Assembly: GCA_024637145.1 (NCBI GenBank)
Contig: JAGXFQ010000012.1
Location: 56,283-120,282, forward strand
Source: Desulfobulbaceae bacterium
GTDB lineage: Bacteria; Desulfobacterota; Desulfobulbia; Desulfobulbales; SURF-16
Length of the DNA: 64,000 bases
Reading direction: 5' to 3'
Every line of letters begins with the position of its first letter. The first letter of the stretch is position 1. Below the pieces are notes generated by a model, which was not told the DNA's origin, made no database searches, and saw only the letters and a program-made list of their open reading frames with translations. This document shows, piece after piece, positions 8,534-18,002 of this stretch. A program made the position numbers and the translations under genes.

Positions 8534-9787
8534 ATGGAAAAAAAGGAAATATTCCGCAAAGTGTCGTTGGACAGACTCTCCTCGCCGGAGCAACTGGATA
8601 TGTTGAGCAGGGTGACCACCCCCACCGGTTGGCTGGCCCTGGTGGTGCTGGGGGCGATCCTGACCATGGCCCTGGTCTGGGGTTTCCTGGGCAGTATCCC
8701 GATCAAGGTACAGGGGCAGGGCATTTTACTCCGCCAGGGAGGTGTTACCGATGTCGTGACCCTTGGGGCCGGCCAGGTGACCGAAGTGGTGGTCAAGGCC
8801 AATGATCAGGTCCGGCGCGGCCAAGTGGTGGCCAGGATCGCCCAACCGGAGTTGTTCAATGCATTGCGCAATACCCGCAACGAACTTGGGGAACAGAAAG
8901 CCCAGCACCGACGGCTGGTGGAATTCTCCCGGAAGGATCTCCAATATCGGAGAGAAGTGATTCAGGCCCAGCGGCAGATCCTGGAAACGTCGATTCCGAC
9001 CCTCGCGCAGCAGGCGGATTTCGTGCGCGAGCAGTTGGCCAAGCAGCAGCACCTTCTGGACAAGGGTCTGATCGTGCCTTCCCGGGTAGAAACTACCCGC
9101 CAGGGTCTGGCGGCAATCCTTGAAAAGAGTGAATCCCAGAAAACCAAGATCGAGGAGCTGCGTTCCCAGGAATACACTCTCAAAAACAATATCGAGAATT
9201 CCATCAAGGAAAGTGAATTCCGGCTCAAGGCCTCGGAACGGAACATCGCGTCCATGGAAAACCGGTTGACCTACGATTCCCGGGTGGTAAGCAAGGTAGG
9301 CGGCAAAGTGGTCGAAGTAAAGATCTCGCCCGGCAGCGTGGTGGCGACGGGTACCCCCGTGATCAGCGTCGAGTCGCAGGACCGGAACCTGGAGGCGATG
9401 TTGTACATTCAGACCGCCGATGGGAAAAAAGTGCGACCCGGCATGGAAGTAGACCTGGTCCCCTCATCCGTGAAAAAAGAGGAATACGGCAGTGTACTCG
9501 GCCTGGTCACCTATGTCTCCGATTACCCGGCCACCTACCAGGGCATGCTGCAGGTTCTGGAAAACGAGCAATTGGCGCGGACCCTCTCCCTGGACGCGGC
9601 ACCCTATGCCATTAGAGCCGAGATGATCCCCGACGATGGTACCGTAAGCGGTTTCAAGTGGACCTCCGGGAAAGGGCCGCCAGTGACCATTCAGGCCGGC
9701 ACCATCTGCCAGGGAGAGATCACGGTGGAGCATAAACGCCCCATCAATTATGTCATCCCCTTGCTGAAGAACAAAATGGGGCTGTGA
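8534..9787 (+). CDS. NHLM-type HlyD-like secretion adaptor
   Basis: A 417-residue membrane-fusion protein. A single membrane helix lies at about residues 32-54 ([21 protein letters not shown]), then a biotinyl-lipoyl-like half ([25 protein letters not shown]), a long coiled coil (about 110-250), and the returning half ([26 protein letters not shown]). The N-terminus ([14 protein letters not shown]) and arrangement match the NHLM bacteriocin-system secretion proteins (TIGR03794-type). It links the inner-membrane ABC exporters to the TolC-like channel. RBS AGGAGG sits 12 bases upstream of the ATG. Its stop overlaps the start of the next gene (GTGA), so translation is coupled. Confidence 0.9.
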   Translation: MEKKEIFRKVSLDRLSSPEQLDMLSRVTTPTGWLALVVLGAILTMALVWGFLGSIPIKVQGQGILLRQGGVTDVVTLGAGQVTEVVVKANDQVRRGQVVARIAQPELFNALRNTRNELGEQKAQHRRLVEFSRKDLQYRREVIQAQRQILETSIPTLAQQADFVREQLAKQQHLLDKGLIVPSRVETTRQGLAAILEKSESQKTKIEELRSQEYTLKNNIENSIKESEFRLKASERNIASMENRLTYDSRVVSKVGGKVVEVKISPGSVVATGTPVISVESQDRNLEAMLYIQTADGKKVRPGMEVDLVPSSVKKEEYGSVLGLVTYVSDYPATYQGMLQVLENEQLARTLSLDAAPYAIRAEMIPDDGTVSGFKWTSGKGPPVTIQAGTICQGEITVEHKRPINYVIPLLKNKMGL

Positions 9788-12003
9788 ATTTGAATCTGCT
9801 GGATCGACTCAAACCAAAGCGCCGGCGGGTGCGGACACCGACCGTCCTGCAGATGGAGGCCGTCGAGTGCGGCGCGGCCGCCCTGGGCAGTATCCTCGGC
9901 TACCACGGCCGGATGGTGCCCCTGGAAGAATTGCGCATCGAGTGCGGGATATCGCGTGACGGCTCCAAGGCGAGCAATATCGTCAAGGCCGCTCGCCGCT
10001 ACGGTCTGGAGGCCAAGGGTTACCGCAAGGAACCGGCTGATTTACACGAGCTGGCGCTGCCGGCGATTCTATTCTGGAATTTTAATCACTTCGTGGTCCT
10101 TGACGGCTTCGGCAAAAATCGCGTCTACATCAACGACCCCGGCTGCGGCCCCCGGACCATTACCCCGGAAGAATTCGACCAAGCCTTTACGGGCGTGGTG
10201 CTGGTTTTTGCCAAGGGCCCGGCTTTCCAAGCCGGCGGCGCCCGAAAAACGCTCCGGGAAGGCCTCGGCACGCGCCTGGGCGGTGCCAGAAACGCCCTGT
10301 TGTTCATTTTTCTGGCCAGCCTGATGCTGGTGGTGCCGGGCCTGGTCATTCCCACCTTCAGCCGGATATTTGTCGACAACATCCTGGTCGGCGGCATGGA
10401 GGGGTGGTTCAAGCCGCTGGTGCTGGGGATGACCATAACCGCCGTCCTGCGCGGCCTGCTGACCTGGATCCAGCAGCATTATCTGCTGCGGTTCGAGATG
10501 AAGCTCGCCCTGGGCTCGGCCAGCCGTTTTTTCTGGCACGTCCTACGCCTACCCATGGATTTTTTCGCCCAGCGCTTCGGCGGCGAAATCGGCAACCGGG
10601 TCGCCATCAATAACAGGATTGCCGGTCTGTTGGCCGGTTCGCTCGCCACCAACGCCCTCAATTGCCTGATGGTGGTTTTCTATGCGCTGATCATGCTCCA
10701 TTACGACGTGGTGCTGACCATGGCCGGCGTCTTGATCGCCGGACTCAATATCGCTTTTCTGCAATTGATTTCCCGCCGCCGGATCGATGCCAATCTGCGT
10801 TTACTCCAGGAACGGGGCAAGATGATGGGAACCGCCATGGGTGGGCTGCAGCTGATCGAGACCCTCAAGGCAACGGGTGGCGAAGCGGATTTCTTTGCCA
10901 AATGGTCCGGATATCATGCCAAGGTGCTCGATGCCGAGCAGAAGCTGGGGGTGTCCTCCCAGTTGCTCAACGCCGTACCGCCTCTGCTCACCGCCATCAA
11001 CGCCGTCCTCATCCTGGGCATCGGCGGGCTACGGGTTATGGACGGCCATCTGACCATGGGGATGCTGGTCGCCTTTCAGTTCCTGATGGCGAGCTTCCTC
11101 CAACCGGTGAACGATCTGGTGGGCCTGGGTGGGCAAGTGCAGGAGATTGAAGGGGATATGAACCGGCTCGACGATGTCATGCGCTATCCCCTTGACCCCC
11201 TGATCGCCGCCGAGGAGGCCAGGGCAGCCGCGGCTGACGGCGACCCGGGATACTTGGGCCTTGCCGCCCAGGCGCCTCACAAGCTGGCCGGTGAGATCGA
11301 GCTGCGGGACATCACCTTCGGCTACTCCCGGCTGGCGCCGCCGCTCATTGAAAAATTTAACCTGAAGCTGCAGCCGGGGATGCGGGTGGCCTTGGTCGGC
11401 GGCTCCGGCTGCGGCAAGTCGACCATCTCCAAAATGATTGCCGGCCTCTATGAACCGTGGTCAGGGGAGATCCTTTTCGACGACAGCCCGCGCCGGGAAA
11501 TCCCCCGGGCCATCGTCAACAATTCGCTGGCCATGGTGGACCAGGATATTTTCATGTTCGGCGGGACCATTCGCGACAATCTGACCATCTGGGATACCAC
11601 CATCCCGGAAGCCGAGGTGGTTGCCGCGGCCCGGGACGCTTCCATCCATGAGATCATCTCCTCCCGGGCGGGGGGCTATGACGGCGAGGTGGGGGAAGGG
11701 GGCCGCAACTTCAGCGGCGGTCAGCGGCAGCGACTGGAGATCGCCCGGGCGCTGGCGATCAAGCCGAGCATTCTCATCCTCGACGAGGCCACCAGCGCCC
11801 TTGATCCCGTCACCGAACAGCAGGTGGACGAATGCATCCGACAACGGGGCTGCACCTGCATCATCGTTGCCCACCGCCTCAGCACGATCCGCGATTGCGA
11901 TGAAATTATCCTGCTCGACCAGGGCAGGGTCACAGAGCGGGGCACCCATGCAGAGCTGATGGCCCTCGACGGCCATTATGCCGGGCTCATCAACACCATG
12001 TAA
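9784..12003 (+). CDS. NHLP ABC exporter with C39 leader peptidase
   Basis: A 739-residue peptidase/permease/ATPase (TIGR03796-type). Residues 1 to about 135 are a C39 cysteine peptidase that cuts leaders after a double glycine: catalytic Cys in [17 protein letters not shown], His in [10 protein letters not shown], and Asp in INDPGCGPR. Then come the transmembrane domain (about 165-450) and the nucleotide-binding domain: Walker [10 protein letters not shown] (near 540), signature FSGGQRQR (near 643) and Walker [13 protein letters not shown]. The GTG start overlaps the adaptor's stop. The GG motif in the precursor at 19353 is its expected target, so it removes the leader and exports the mature peptide across the inner membrane. 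Confidence 0.94.
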   Translation: MNLNLLDRLKPKRRRVRTPTVLQMEAVECGAAALGSILGYHGRMVPLEELRIECGISRDGSKASNIVKAARRYGLEAKGYRKEPADLHELALPAILFWNFNHFVVLDGFGKNRVYINDPGCGPRTITPEEFDQAFTGVVLVFAKGPAFQAGGARKTLREGLGTRLGGARNALLFIFLASLMLVVPGLVIPTFSRIFVDNILVGGMEGWFKPLVLGMTITAVLRGLLTWIQQHYLLRFEMKLALGSASRFFWHVLRLPMDFFAQRFGGEIGNRVAINNRIAGLLAGSLATNALNCLMVVFYALIMLHYDVVLTMAGVLIAGLNIAFLQLISRRRIDANLRLLQERGKMMGTAMGGLQLIETLKATGGEADFFAKWSGYHAKVLDAEQKLGVSSQLLNAVPPLLTAINAVLILGIGGLRVMDGHLTMGMLVAFQFLMASFLQPVNDLVGLGGQVQEIEGDMNRLDDVMRYPLDPLIAAEEARAAAADGDPGYLGLAAQAPHKLAGEIELRDITFGYSRLAPPLIEKFNLKLQPGMRVALVGGSGCGKSTISKMIAGLYEPWSGEILFDDSPRREIPRAIVNNSLAMVDQDIFMFGGTIRDNLTIWDTTIPEAEVVAAARDASIHEIISSRAGGYDGEVGEGGRNFSGGQRQRLEIARALAIKPSILILDEATSALDPVTEQQVDECIRQRGCTCIIVAHRLSTIRDCDEIILLDQGRVTERGTHAELMALDGHYAGLINTM

Positions 12004-12037
12004 CTACGCAGGAACCTTCTGGAATGATACTGTGACT

Positions 12038-14326
12038 ATGGCTGAGCAGAAACCACTAAAAGCAGTCGGCATCGGGGAGAGCGGCATGACGGATTTGCCC
12101 GGCATCCCTGGGGAGCATGAACCGGACCGCCTGGATCAGGACCTGGGCCGCGAACGTCTGGTCCGTAAGCTGGCGACGGATCGCAAACTGGTGAACGATG
12201 CGGTGAGCCGGCTGGCCGCTCTCCTGGAGGGGAACGAACAAACGGTGGCAGCCGAGGCGGAAGAGCCGCTGCTCGATGTCTGTCGCCAGGTGGCCAAATC
12301 GCTTGGCATCACCATCGTCAAGCCGGTTGCCCGCACCGGCGGCGACTCGAGCAAAGATCCCCTTGAGGCCATCGTCAGGGTCTCGCGTTTGCGAACCCGG
12401 CAGGTCGCCCTGCAGGGGCGCTGGTGGACCGAGGACAATGGTCCCCTGATCGCCTACCGGGGCGAGTCCCAACGGCCGGTGGCCCTGCTGCAGAAGAGCG
12501 CCCGCAGATACCAGTTATATGACCCGGCTGCCGACGGCGCTCTGGTGGAGGTAACCGCCGCGGTGGCGGCGGAGCTTGCCCCCTTCGCCCAGGTGCTCTA
12601 CCGCACCCTCCCCTCCCAAGCGCTGAAAGGCATGGATCTGCTCCGTTTCGCCGTCAAGGGCCGCGGGGGGGATATCGGGGTGATTCTGCTGACCGGTCTG
12701 GCGGCCGGGCTTCTGGGGCTGATTACGCCGGTGGCCACCGGGATTATTTTCAACACCATCATTCCGGGGGCGCAGCTCAATCAGTTATTCATGCTGACCC
12801 TTGCCCTGTTGATCAGTGCCTTCAGCGTGGCCATTTTTAACTATACCCGCAGCATTGCCGTCCTGCGGCTGGAAGGGCGGATGGACCAGCATGTCCAGGG
12901 GGCGATCTGGGATAGGTTGCTTGAACTGCCGGTGCCCTTCTTTCGCACCTTTTCCACCGGCGATCTGGCGGATCGGGCCATGGGAATCAACACAATGCGC
13001 CGCATTCTGTCAGGCACCACGATCAGTGGCCTGATCTCCGGCGTCTTCTCCCTGTTCAGTCTGGCCCTGCTCTTCTGGTACAGCATCCCGTTGGCCAAGG
13101 TAGCCGTTTTGCTTACCCTGGTGGCGCTCCTTTTCATGGCCATCACCAGCATGCTGCAACTGCGCTATGAGAGGCAGCTTGCCGGGATAAGCGGCAGGCT
13201 TTCGGGGCTGGTGCTGGAAAACATCACCGGAATTGCAAAATTCCGGATCTCGGGCAGCGAAGGGCGGGTTTTCGCCCGCTGGGCCAGGGTGTTCGCCAGT
13301 CAACGCCAACTGGCCCGGAAAATCAGAGTGGTGCAAAACTGTGTGCAGACCTTTACCGGGGTCTATCCGATCATCTCCATGATCGTCATCTTCACCATGA
13401 TTGTCCGGTTCGCCGGCAAAGACCCTCTCTCCACCGGAGATTTTCTCGCTTTTAACGCGGCATTCAGCCAATTTCTGCAGTCGGTGCTCGGGGTGTTCAT
13501 AAGTCTGGTGGGCGCCATCGGGGTCCTGCCCCTGTACCAGCGCTGCAAACCGATCCTGGAAACCCTGCCGGAAACCGACGAAGCCAAAGCCGATCCGGGC
13601 CGGCTGACCGGGGAATTCGAGGTCAGTCGTCTTTGTTTTCGCTATACCCCGGATGGCCCGCTGATCCTGAGCGATGTCTCGCTGCGGGTTCGGGCCGGGG
13701 AATTTGTCGCTCTGGTCGGCTCCTCGGGTTCGGGCAAATCTACCCTTTTCCGCCTGCTACTGGGCTTTGAGCAGTACGAATCCGGGGGAATTTTTTATGA
13801 CGGTCAGGATCTGGCCGGCCTTGATGTCCGGGAGCTGCGCCGCCAGTTGGGGGTGGTGCTGCAGAACGGCCAGGTGCTGGCTGGGGATATTTTCATGAAC
13901 ATCGTCGGCTCCTCGCGGTTGACCCTGGACGACGCCTGGGAAGCCGCCCGCCTGGCCGGCATGGAAGAGGACATCAAAAACATGCCCATGGGGATGCACA
14001 CGATGATCTCCCATGGCGGCGGGGGTCTTTCCGGCGGTCAGCGCCAGCGGCTCCTGATCGCCCGTGCCCTGGCAGCCAAGCCCCGGATCCTCTTTTTCGA
14101 CGAGGCGACCAGCGCTCTCGACAACAAAACCCAGGCCATGGTCAACCGCAGCCTGGAGGGGCTCCGGACCACCAGGGTGGTCATCGCCCACCGGCTCAGC
14201 ACCATCGTCAACGCCGACAAAATCTACGTCCTTGATCAGGGCAGGATCGTGCAGCAGGGGACCTACGATGCCCTGCTGACCCAGCCGGGCCTGTTCGCCG
14301 ATCTTGCCAAGAGACAACTGGCCTGA
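12038..14326 (+). CDS. NHLP ABC exporter permease/ATPase, second subunit
   Basis: A 762-residue ABC protein without a C39 domain (TIGR03797-type), the usual partner of the peptidase-bearing exporter. The N-terminal about 220 residues are a soluble domain of unknown role, and five to six membrane helices lie at about 225-490. The NBD has Walker A GSSGSGKSTLFRLL, signature [15 protein letters not shown] and Walker [13 protein letters not shown]. The frame extends to an ATG at 11978 inside the upstream gene; ATG 12038, which begins MAEQKPLKAV, is preferred because it falls after the upstream stop. It probably forms a heterodimer with the preceding protein. Confidence 0.9.
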   Translation: MAEQKPLKAVGIGESGMTDLPGIPGEHEPDRLDQDLGRERLVRKLATDRKLVNDAVSRLAALLEGNEQTVAAEAEEPLLDVCRQVAKSLGITIVKPVARTGGDSSKDPLEAIVRVSRLRTRQVALQGRWWTEDNGPLIAYRGESQRPVALLQKSARRYQLYDPAADGALVEVTAAVAAELAPFAQVLYRTLPSQALKGMDLLRFAVKGRGGDIGVILLTGLAAGLLGLITPVATGIIFNTIIPGAQLNQLFMLTLALLISAFSVAIFNYTRSIAVLRLEGRMDQHVQGAIWDRLLELPVPFFRTFSTGDLADRAMGINTMRRILSGTTISGLISGVFSLFSLALLFWYSIPLAKVAVLLTLVALLFMAITSMLQLRYERQLAGISGRLSGLVLENITGIAKFRISGSEGRVFARWARVFASQRQLARKIRVVQNCVQTFTGVYPIISMIVIFTMIVRFAGKDPLSTGDFLAFNAAFSQFLQSVLGVFISLVGAIGVLPLYQRCKPILETLPETDEAKADPGRLTGEFEVSRLCFRYTPDGPLILSDVSLRVRAGEFVALVGSSGSGKSTLFRLLLGFEQYESGGIFYDGQDLAGLDVRELRRQLGVVLQNGQVLAGDIFMNIVGSSRLTLDDAWEAARLAGMEEDIKNMPMGMHTMISHGGGGLSGGQRQRLLIARALAAKPRILFFDEATSALDNKTQAMVNRSLEGLRTTRVVIAHRLSTIVNADKIYVLDQGRIVQQGTYDALLTQPGLFADLAKRQLA

Positions 14327-14418
14327 TGGTTCAGGGGCTCAAGATGCAAATTCAATAGTTCAAGAGCATAACAGCGTCAATCAGATCAACAATTTCTTAC
14401 CCTCAAGCGGAGCGTATC

Positions 14419-15621
14419 ATGCTGCGGAAAATCATATTATGGACTCTCTTCGGCATCTTTTCAGTGGGATGCATCACCTGGCTTGCCTTACTGGTCATGG
14501 ACGCCGCCAAGTCGGAATCGATCCGCTGGGGGGCGAAAAAGATCAGGGCAGAACGGGCGCTGCAGGCCACGGGGCCGATCGTCATCGGCGTGGCCGGGGA
14601 TTGGGAGGACAGCGACGTAGCGCTTTTGAACGGCGTCAATCTGGCCCTGGAAGAAATCAATACGAACGGTGGTGTCCTGGCCCGACCGCTGGAACTTGTC
14701 ATTCGGGATGACCGGATGTCAGTGAAAAGCGGCAGGAAGATTGCCCAGGAATTTGCTGAAAATCTCGATATGGTGGCGGTCATCGGCCACCCGACTTCGA
14801 CGGTTTCCCTGGCCACGGCGGTGATGTATGAATATTACGGCCTGCTGATGCTCTCCCCCCTCGCCAGCAATCCGGCCCTGACCCTCCAAGGCCGGCGGCT
14901 GGTATTCCGCAACATCCCCACCGACGAAGCAGACGGGCTGGCCTTGGCCGAGCACGCCGCCGGACAAGGCTACCGGCGGGTGGCCATCTATTATCAGCAG
15001 GATGATTATGCCCGGGGCCTGGCCAATATTTTTGAAAGGCGCTGCTATGAACTGGGGATCGCCATTGTGGACCGGTTGCCGTATGAATTGACCTACAGGG
15101 AGCGCGATTTCGCCGCCGACTTCAATTTGTGGCAGAGGCAGTTCGATTTTGACGCGATCCTGCTCGCCGGTCAGCTGCCCGTGGCCGGCGAGATTATTCC
15201 CTTGATCCGCCGGGCCGGGATCGCGGCGCCCATCCTCTCCGGCAACAGCCTGGATAATGATCTTTTATTGCGGGTGGCGGGCGCAGCTGCCGAAGGGGTC
15301 ACCGTGGTCTCGTCCTTTGATCCGGGGAGGCCGCAGGCTGAAGTGGCAACCTTTGTACAGGGTTTTGAGAAAAAGTATGGAACCATTCCCGACCTGGACG
15401 CGGCCCAGGGTTACGATGCGCTGCACCTGCTGGCCCATGCGATCACCAAGGGCGGCTCGACAGTGCCGGAGAGGATGGCGGCCACCCTCCGGCACATTGT
15501 AAACTGGCCGGGAGTCACCGGCCTCCATACCTTTGACGACAAAGGCGACGTCATCGGTAAAGGCATGGTGATCAAGCATGTAAGGGATGGGAGTTTTCGC
15601 GTTATCCCGCCGTTTGACTGA
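14419..15621 (+). CDS. anchored periplasmic binding protein (branched-chain amino-acid type)
   Basis: 400 residues. The N-terminal hydrophobic helix (about 5-27) probably anchors it facing the periplasm; the Cys at 18 is in SVGC, a poor lipobox. The rest is a type I periplasmic-binding fold of the LivK/receptor class: IVIGVAGDWEDSDVALLNGVNLALEEINTNGGV, then VAVIGHPTSTVSLATAVMYEY and later YDALHLLAHAI. No cognate permease or ATPase is nearby. It sits between the exporters and the tailoring genes on the same strand, with a 92-base gap before it. It may sense or bind the peptide or another ligand for this system, which is inference. Confidence 0.8.
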   Translation: MLRKIILWTLFGIFSVGCITWLALLVMDAAKSESIRWGAKKIRAERALQATGPIVIGVAGDWEDSDVALLNGVNLALEEINTNGGVLARPLELVIRDDRMSVKSGRKIAQEFAENLDMVAVIGHPTSTVSLATAVMYEYYGLLMLSPLASNPALTLQGRRLVFRNIPTDEADGLALAEHAAGQGYRRVAIYYQQDDYARGLANIFERRCYELGIAIVDRLPYELTYRERDFAADFNLWQRQFDFDAILLAGQLPVAGEIIPLIRRAGIAAPILSGNSLDNDLLLRVAGAAAEGVTVVSSFDPGRPQAEVATFVQGFEKKYGTIPDLDAAQGYDALHLLAHAITKGGSTVPERMAATLRHIVNWPGVTGLHTFDDKGDVIGKGMVIKHVRDGSFRVIPPFD

Positions 15622-15650
15622 GCCAGAGAAGCAAGAAGGAGGTGGCTTTC

Positions 15651-16799
15651 GTGAACCGTGAGCAGGTGCGCCGAGAAATTCTGGCCGGTCTGGGTGCCAA
15701 GAAGACCGAGATCGCGGAACTGCTCGGCTATGGTCGCAGTCACTTTGCCGAAGCAAAAGTACCGCCTTTACCTCTGGGCGATGAGCCGTTTGTCCCGGTC
15801 TGGCGCGAGTACGCGGCCGAGGCGGCGCAAGGTGGGGTCTTCCAAGTGCTGCGGGAGAAGCTCGTTCAACTTCGCTTCCCCATCCGGGAAGGGATCAGCG
15901 GCGAGGAGAAATATCGATCGGCAACCCGCAAAGGGATACTCCCGGAGCCGGCGCTACCAGGCTGGGCCCCCGTGGATCCGGCCGGGCTGCAACTGTTCCT
16001 CCATGAAACCCCGGCCGGCGCAATTCCGGTGCTTACGGCGCGGGACCGGCAGGATTTCGTCGCCCTGGTTCGCGCCCTTAGCATGCGCAACGAGCCGAAG
16101 CCGGTGCCGGATGCCATGGGCGGAACCATGATTTCAGGCCTCAACAACTGGGACCGGATCGCTCGCCACCGGAGGTCATGGGAAGGCGACAATCCTCTTG
16201 CCGCAGCCATCGGCGGCTGGCCGGCCGAATTTTCCCGATTGATTTCCTGCAAGGAGCTGTACCAGGACCGGTTGATCCTTTTGAGCGAAGGGGGCTACAG
16301 CAACGTGAGCGCAACAACGGTCGGGCTACCGGAGGAGGAATGGCTGCGGATTTCCCGGCTGATCCGCCTGGAGCATGAATGCACCCATTACTTTACCCGC
16401 CGGGTGTTCGGCTCCATGCAGAATGCCATACATGACGAATTTCTTGCCGATTATGCGGGAATTGTCGCGGCGTTCGGCCATTACCGCGCTGATTTGTTCC
16501 TGCTTTTCATGGGCATGGAGGATTTTCCACTCTACCGGCAAGGCGGCAGGCTGGAGAATTACCAGGGCGTCCCGCCGCCCAGCGCCGCTGTTTTTACCAT
16601 TTTGCAGCGCCTGCTCAAAAAAGCGGCGTCGAATGTCGCCCGGTGGGAAAGCCGCGGCAGGGCCAGGCCGGGTCATTTCCCGGACCACATAAAAATTATT
16701 ATCGCCTTGGCCGCTTTGCATCTGGAAGAGCTGGCAACGGAAGAGGCGGATCGCCTGCTCGAAAACAAAATGGCCACAAACGACGGGCTGATCGCCTAA
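15651..16799 (+). CDS. putative HExxH zinc metalloprotein in the RiPP cluster
   Basis: 382 residues, unknown family, no signal peptide. Its one clear motif is RLEHECTHYFTRRVFG, where HECTH (about residues 242-246) fits the zinc-peptidase HExxH pattern. About 17 residues later HDEFLADYAGI offers a possible third ligand (E263), as in gluzincin-like enzymes. The frame opens at a GTG at 15642, which overlaps the Shine-Dalgarno; GTG 15651 lies eight bases after AAGGAGG and is chosen. Thirty bases separate it from the binding-protein gene. It could trim the peptide or its leader, but that is inference from motif and context only. It may match a cluster-associated DUF that I cannot name. Confidence 0.6.
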   Translation: MNREQVRREILAGLGAKKTEIAELLGYGRSHFAEAKVPPLPLGDEPFVPVWREYAAEAAQGGVFQVLREKLVQLRFPIREGISGEEKYRSATRKGILPEPALPGWAPVDPAGLQLFLHETPAGAIPVLTARDRQDFVALVRALSMRNEPKPVPDAMGGTMISGLNNWDRIARHRRSWEGDNPLAAAIGGWPAEFSRLISCKELYQDRLILLSEGGYSNVSATTVGLPEEEWLRISRLIRLEHECTHYFTRRVFGSMQNAIHDEFLADYAGIVAAFGHYRADLFLLFMGMEDFPLYRQGGRLENYQGVPPPSAAVFTILQRLLKKAASNVARWESRGRARPGHFPDHIKIIIALAALHLEELATEEADRLLENKMATNDGLIA

Positions 16800-16866
16800 G
16801 AGGACAGAGCACGGATGCAAGGGGATAATACCGTCATCTTGGTGTGCCCTGATCGTCTAAAAATGT

Positions 16867-16906
16867 CCGGGGCTACGATTGGCAAACGGGGCCATCGTAG
16901 CCCCGG
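16867..16906 (+). other. strong intergenic hairpin
   Basis: A perfect 13-bp inverted repeat (CCGGGGCTACGAT / ATCGTAGCCCCGG, arms 16867-16879 and 16894-16906, 14-base loop) lies between the metalloprotein gene and the next gene. There is no T-run after it, so it is not a classic terminator. It may stabilise or process the operon mRNA. Confidence 0.6.
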
Positions 16907-16940
16907 TTAAACACAACATTCTCTTTAGCGGCAAAGACCC

Positions 16941-18002
16941 ATGCATACTGAACAGCCCTCCTCCACCCTTCTCCCGCAGGTCCGCCTCTTCCATCAGGCA
17001 TTGGGGCTGCCTTGCGCACCGGAGAGCAGTCTTTTCCGTTTAGCCGAAAGCCTGGAAGGCGGGCTAGGCCGGGAAGAGCTTCTCTTTGAATTGCGGGGAG
17101 ATGCCCACCAGCCCGAAATAGACCTCTCCTGTTTTCTGAGCGCAAGAAGAGGGATGGCATGCCACCTGCCTCTCCTTGGCCGGCTCGATATCCCCGCTCC
17201 CTGGCTGCACCTGCTTGACCTCCTGACTCGGGAGCAGAACAGCAATCCGGATCGCTGGCGCGACTGGCGAGGGCTCTGGCTGGAATTCGACAGCAGCCTG
17301 TCCAGCCGGACCAGACCGAACCTGTTTATCACCATCGCCAACCAGAACAACGGGAATCGGGGAATTGTCCGCGAGGTACTTGATCTGATCAGGGAGGGAA
17401 TCGGCATCGACCCCATGATCGACCAGGGAATAGCAAAACTCCTTGACGATCTGCCCCCTTCCATCTCGGTGGTCCAGACCGGTTTTCTCCTGCCCCGCGC
17501 CGGCGGCCAGCGGGTCAAAATCTGCCTGGTGGGAATAACGCCCGCTGAATTCTCCTGCCTGCAACAGCAGATGGGGCTCTCTTTGTCCCCCCAGCTCGCC
17601 GCGATCTGGTCGAATATTATGGAGGCGCAGCCGAACTGGGTCTGCGCCCTTGATTTATACCCTGATGGAACCGTCACCCCGGCCTTTGAAATGCAGGCCG
17701 CAGGCCACAACCCGGCCGGCAGTCGCGACTGGCGCCCGATTCTGAGTCACTTGCCTTTGCCCCAGGGCGCCTTGGCCGGGCTCGATATAATGAAACCGAA
17801 GATCCAGAGTTGCCTGCGCTCCCCGGATTGGCCTTCCTTGTTGCGGCAACAGTGGCGGCAAGATCCCACTTTGGCTGACAGCCTGCTGGTTACCGCGCTG
17901 AACCATGTCAAAATTTCCTCTCCTCAGGAAGATCGGCTGCAGGTTAAATATTACTTCCTGCAGCAACCCCTGTTTACAAAACGACAGGGAGAGAGCGGAT
18001 GA
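16941..18002 (+). CDS. unknown RiPP-cluster protein
   Basis: 353 residues, not recognised. No signal peptide, membrane helix, metal motif or nucleotide motif stands out. It is fairly rich in Leu, Gln and Pro and looks globular (for example GGLGREELLFELRGDAH, then KICLVGITPAEFSCLQQQ). The stop overlaps the FAD oxidoreductase start by four bases (ATGA), so the two are co-translated and may form a complex or act in sequence. The only reasonable ATG is at 16941, with a weak RBS. A partner or substrate-positioning subunit for the flavoenzyme is a guess from context. Confidence 0.6.
   Translation: MHTEQPSSTLLPQVRLFHQALGLPCAPESSLFRLAESLEGGLGREELLFELRGDAHQPEIDLSCFLSARRGMACHLPLLGRLDIPAPWLHLLDLLTREQNSNPDRWRDWRGLWLEFDSSLSSRTRPNLFITIANQNNGNRGIVREVLDLIREGIGIDPMIDQGIAKLLDDLPPSISVVQTGFLLPRAGGQRVKICLVGITPAEFSCLQQQMGLSLSPQLAAIWSNIMEAQPNWVCALDLYPDGTVTPAFEMQAAGHNPAGSRDWRPILSHLPLPQGALAGLDIMKPKIQSCLRSPDWPSLLRQQWRQDPTLADSLLVTALNHVKISSPQEDRLQVKYYFLQQPLFTKRQGESG

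Noticed and set aside
16821..16910. Short frame across the intergenic hairpin in the RiPP cluster
   Set aside because: About 31 codons, no RBS, and it is mostly made of the inverted repeat.
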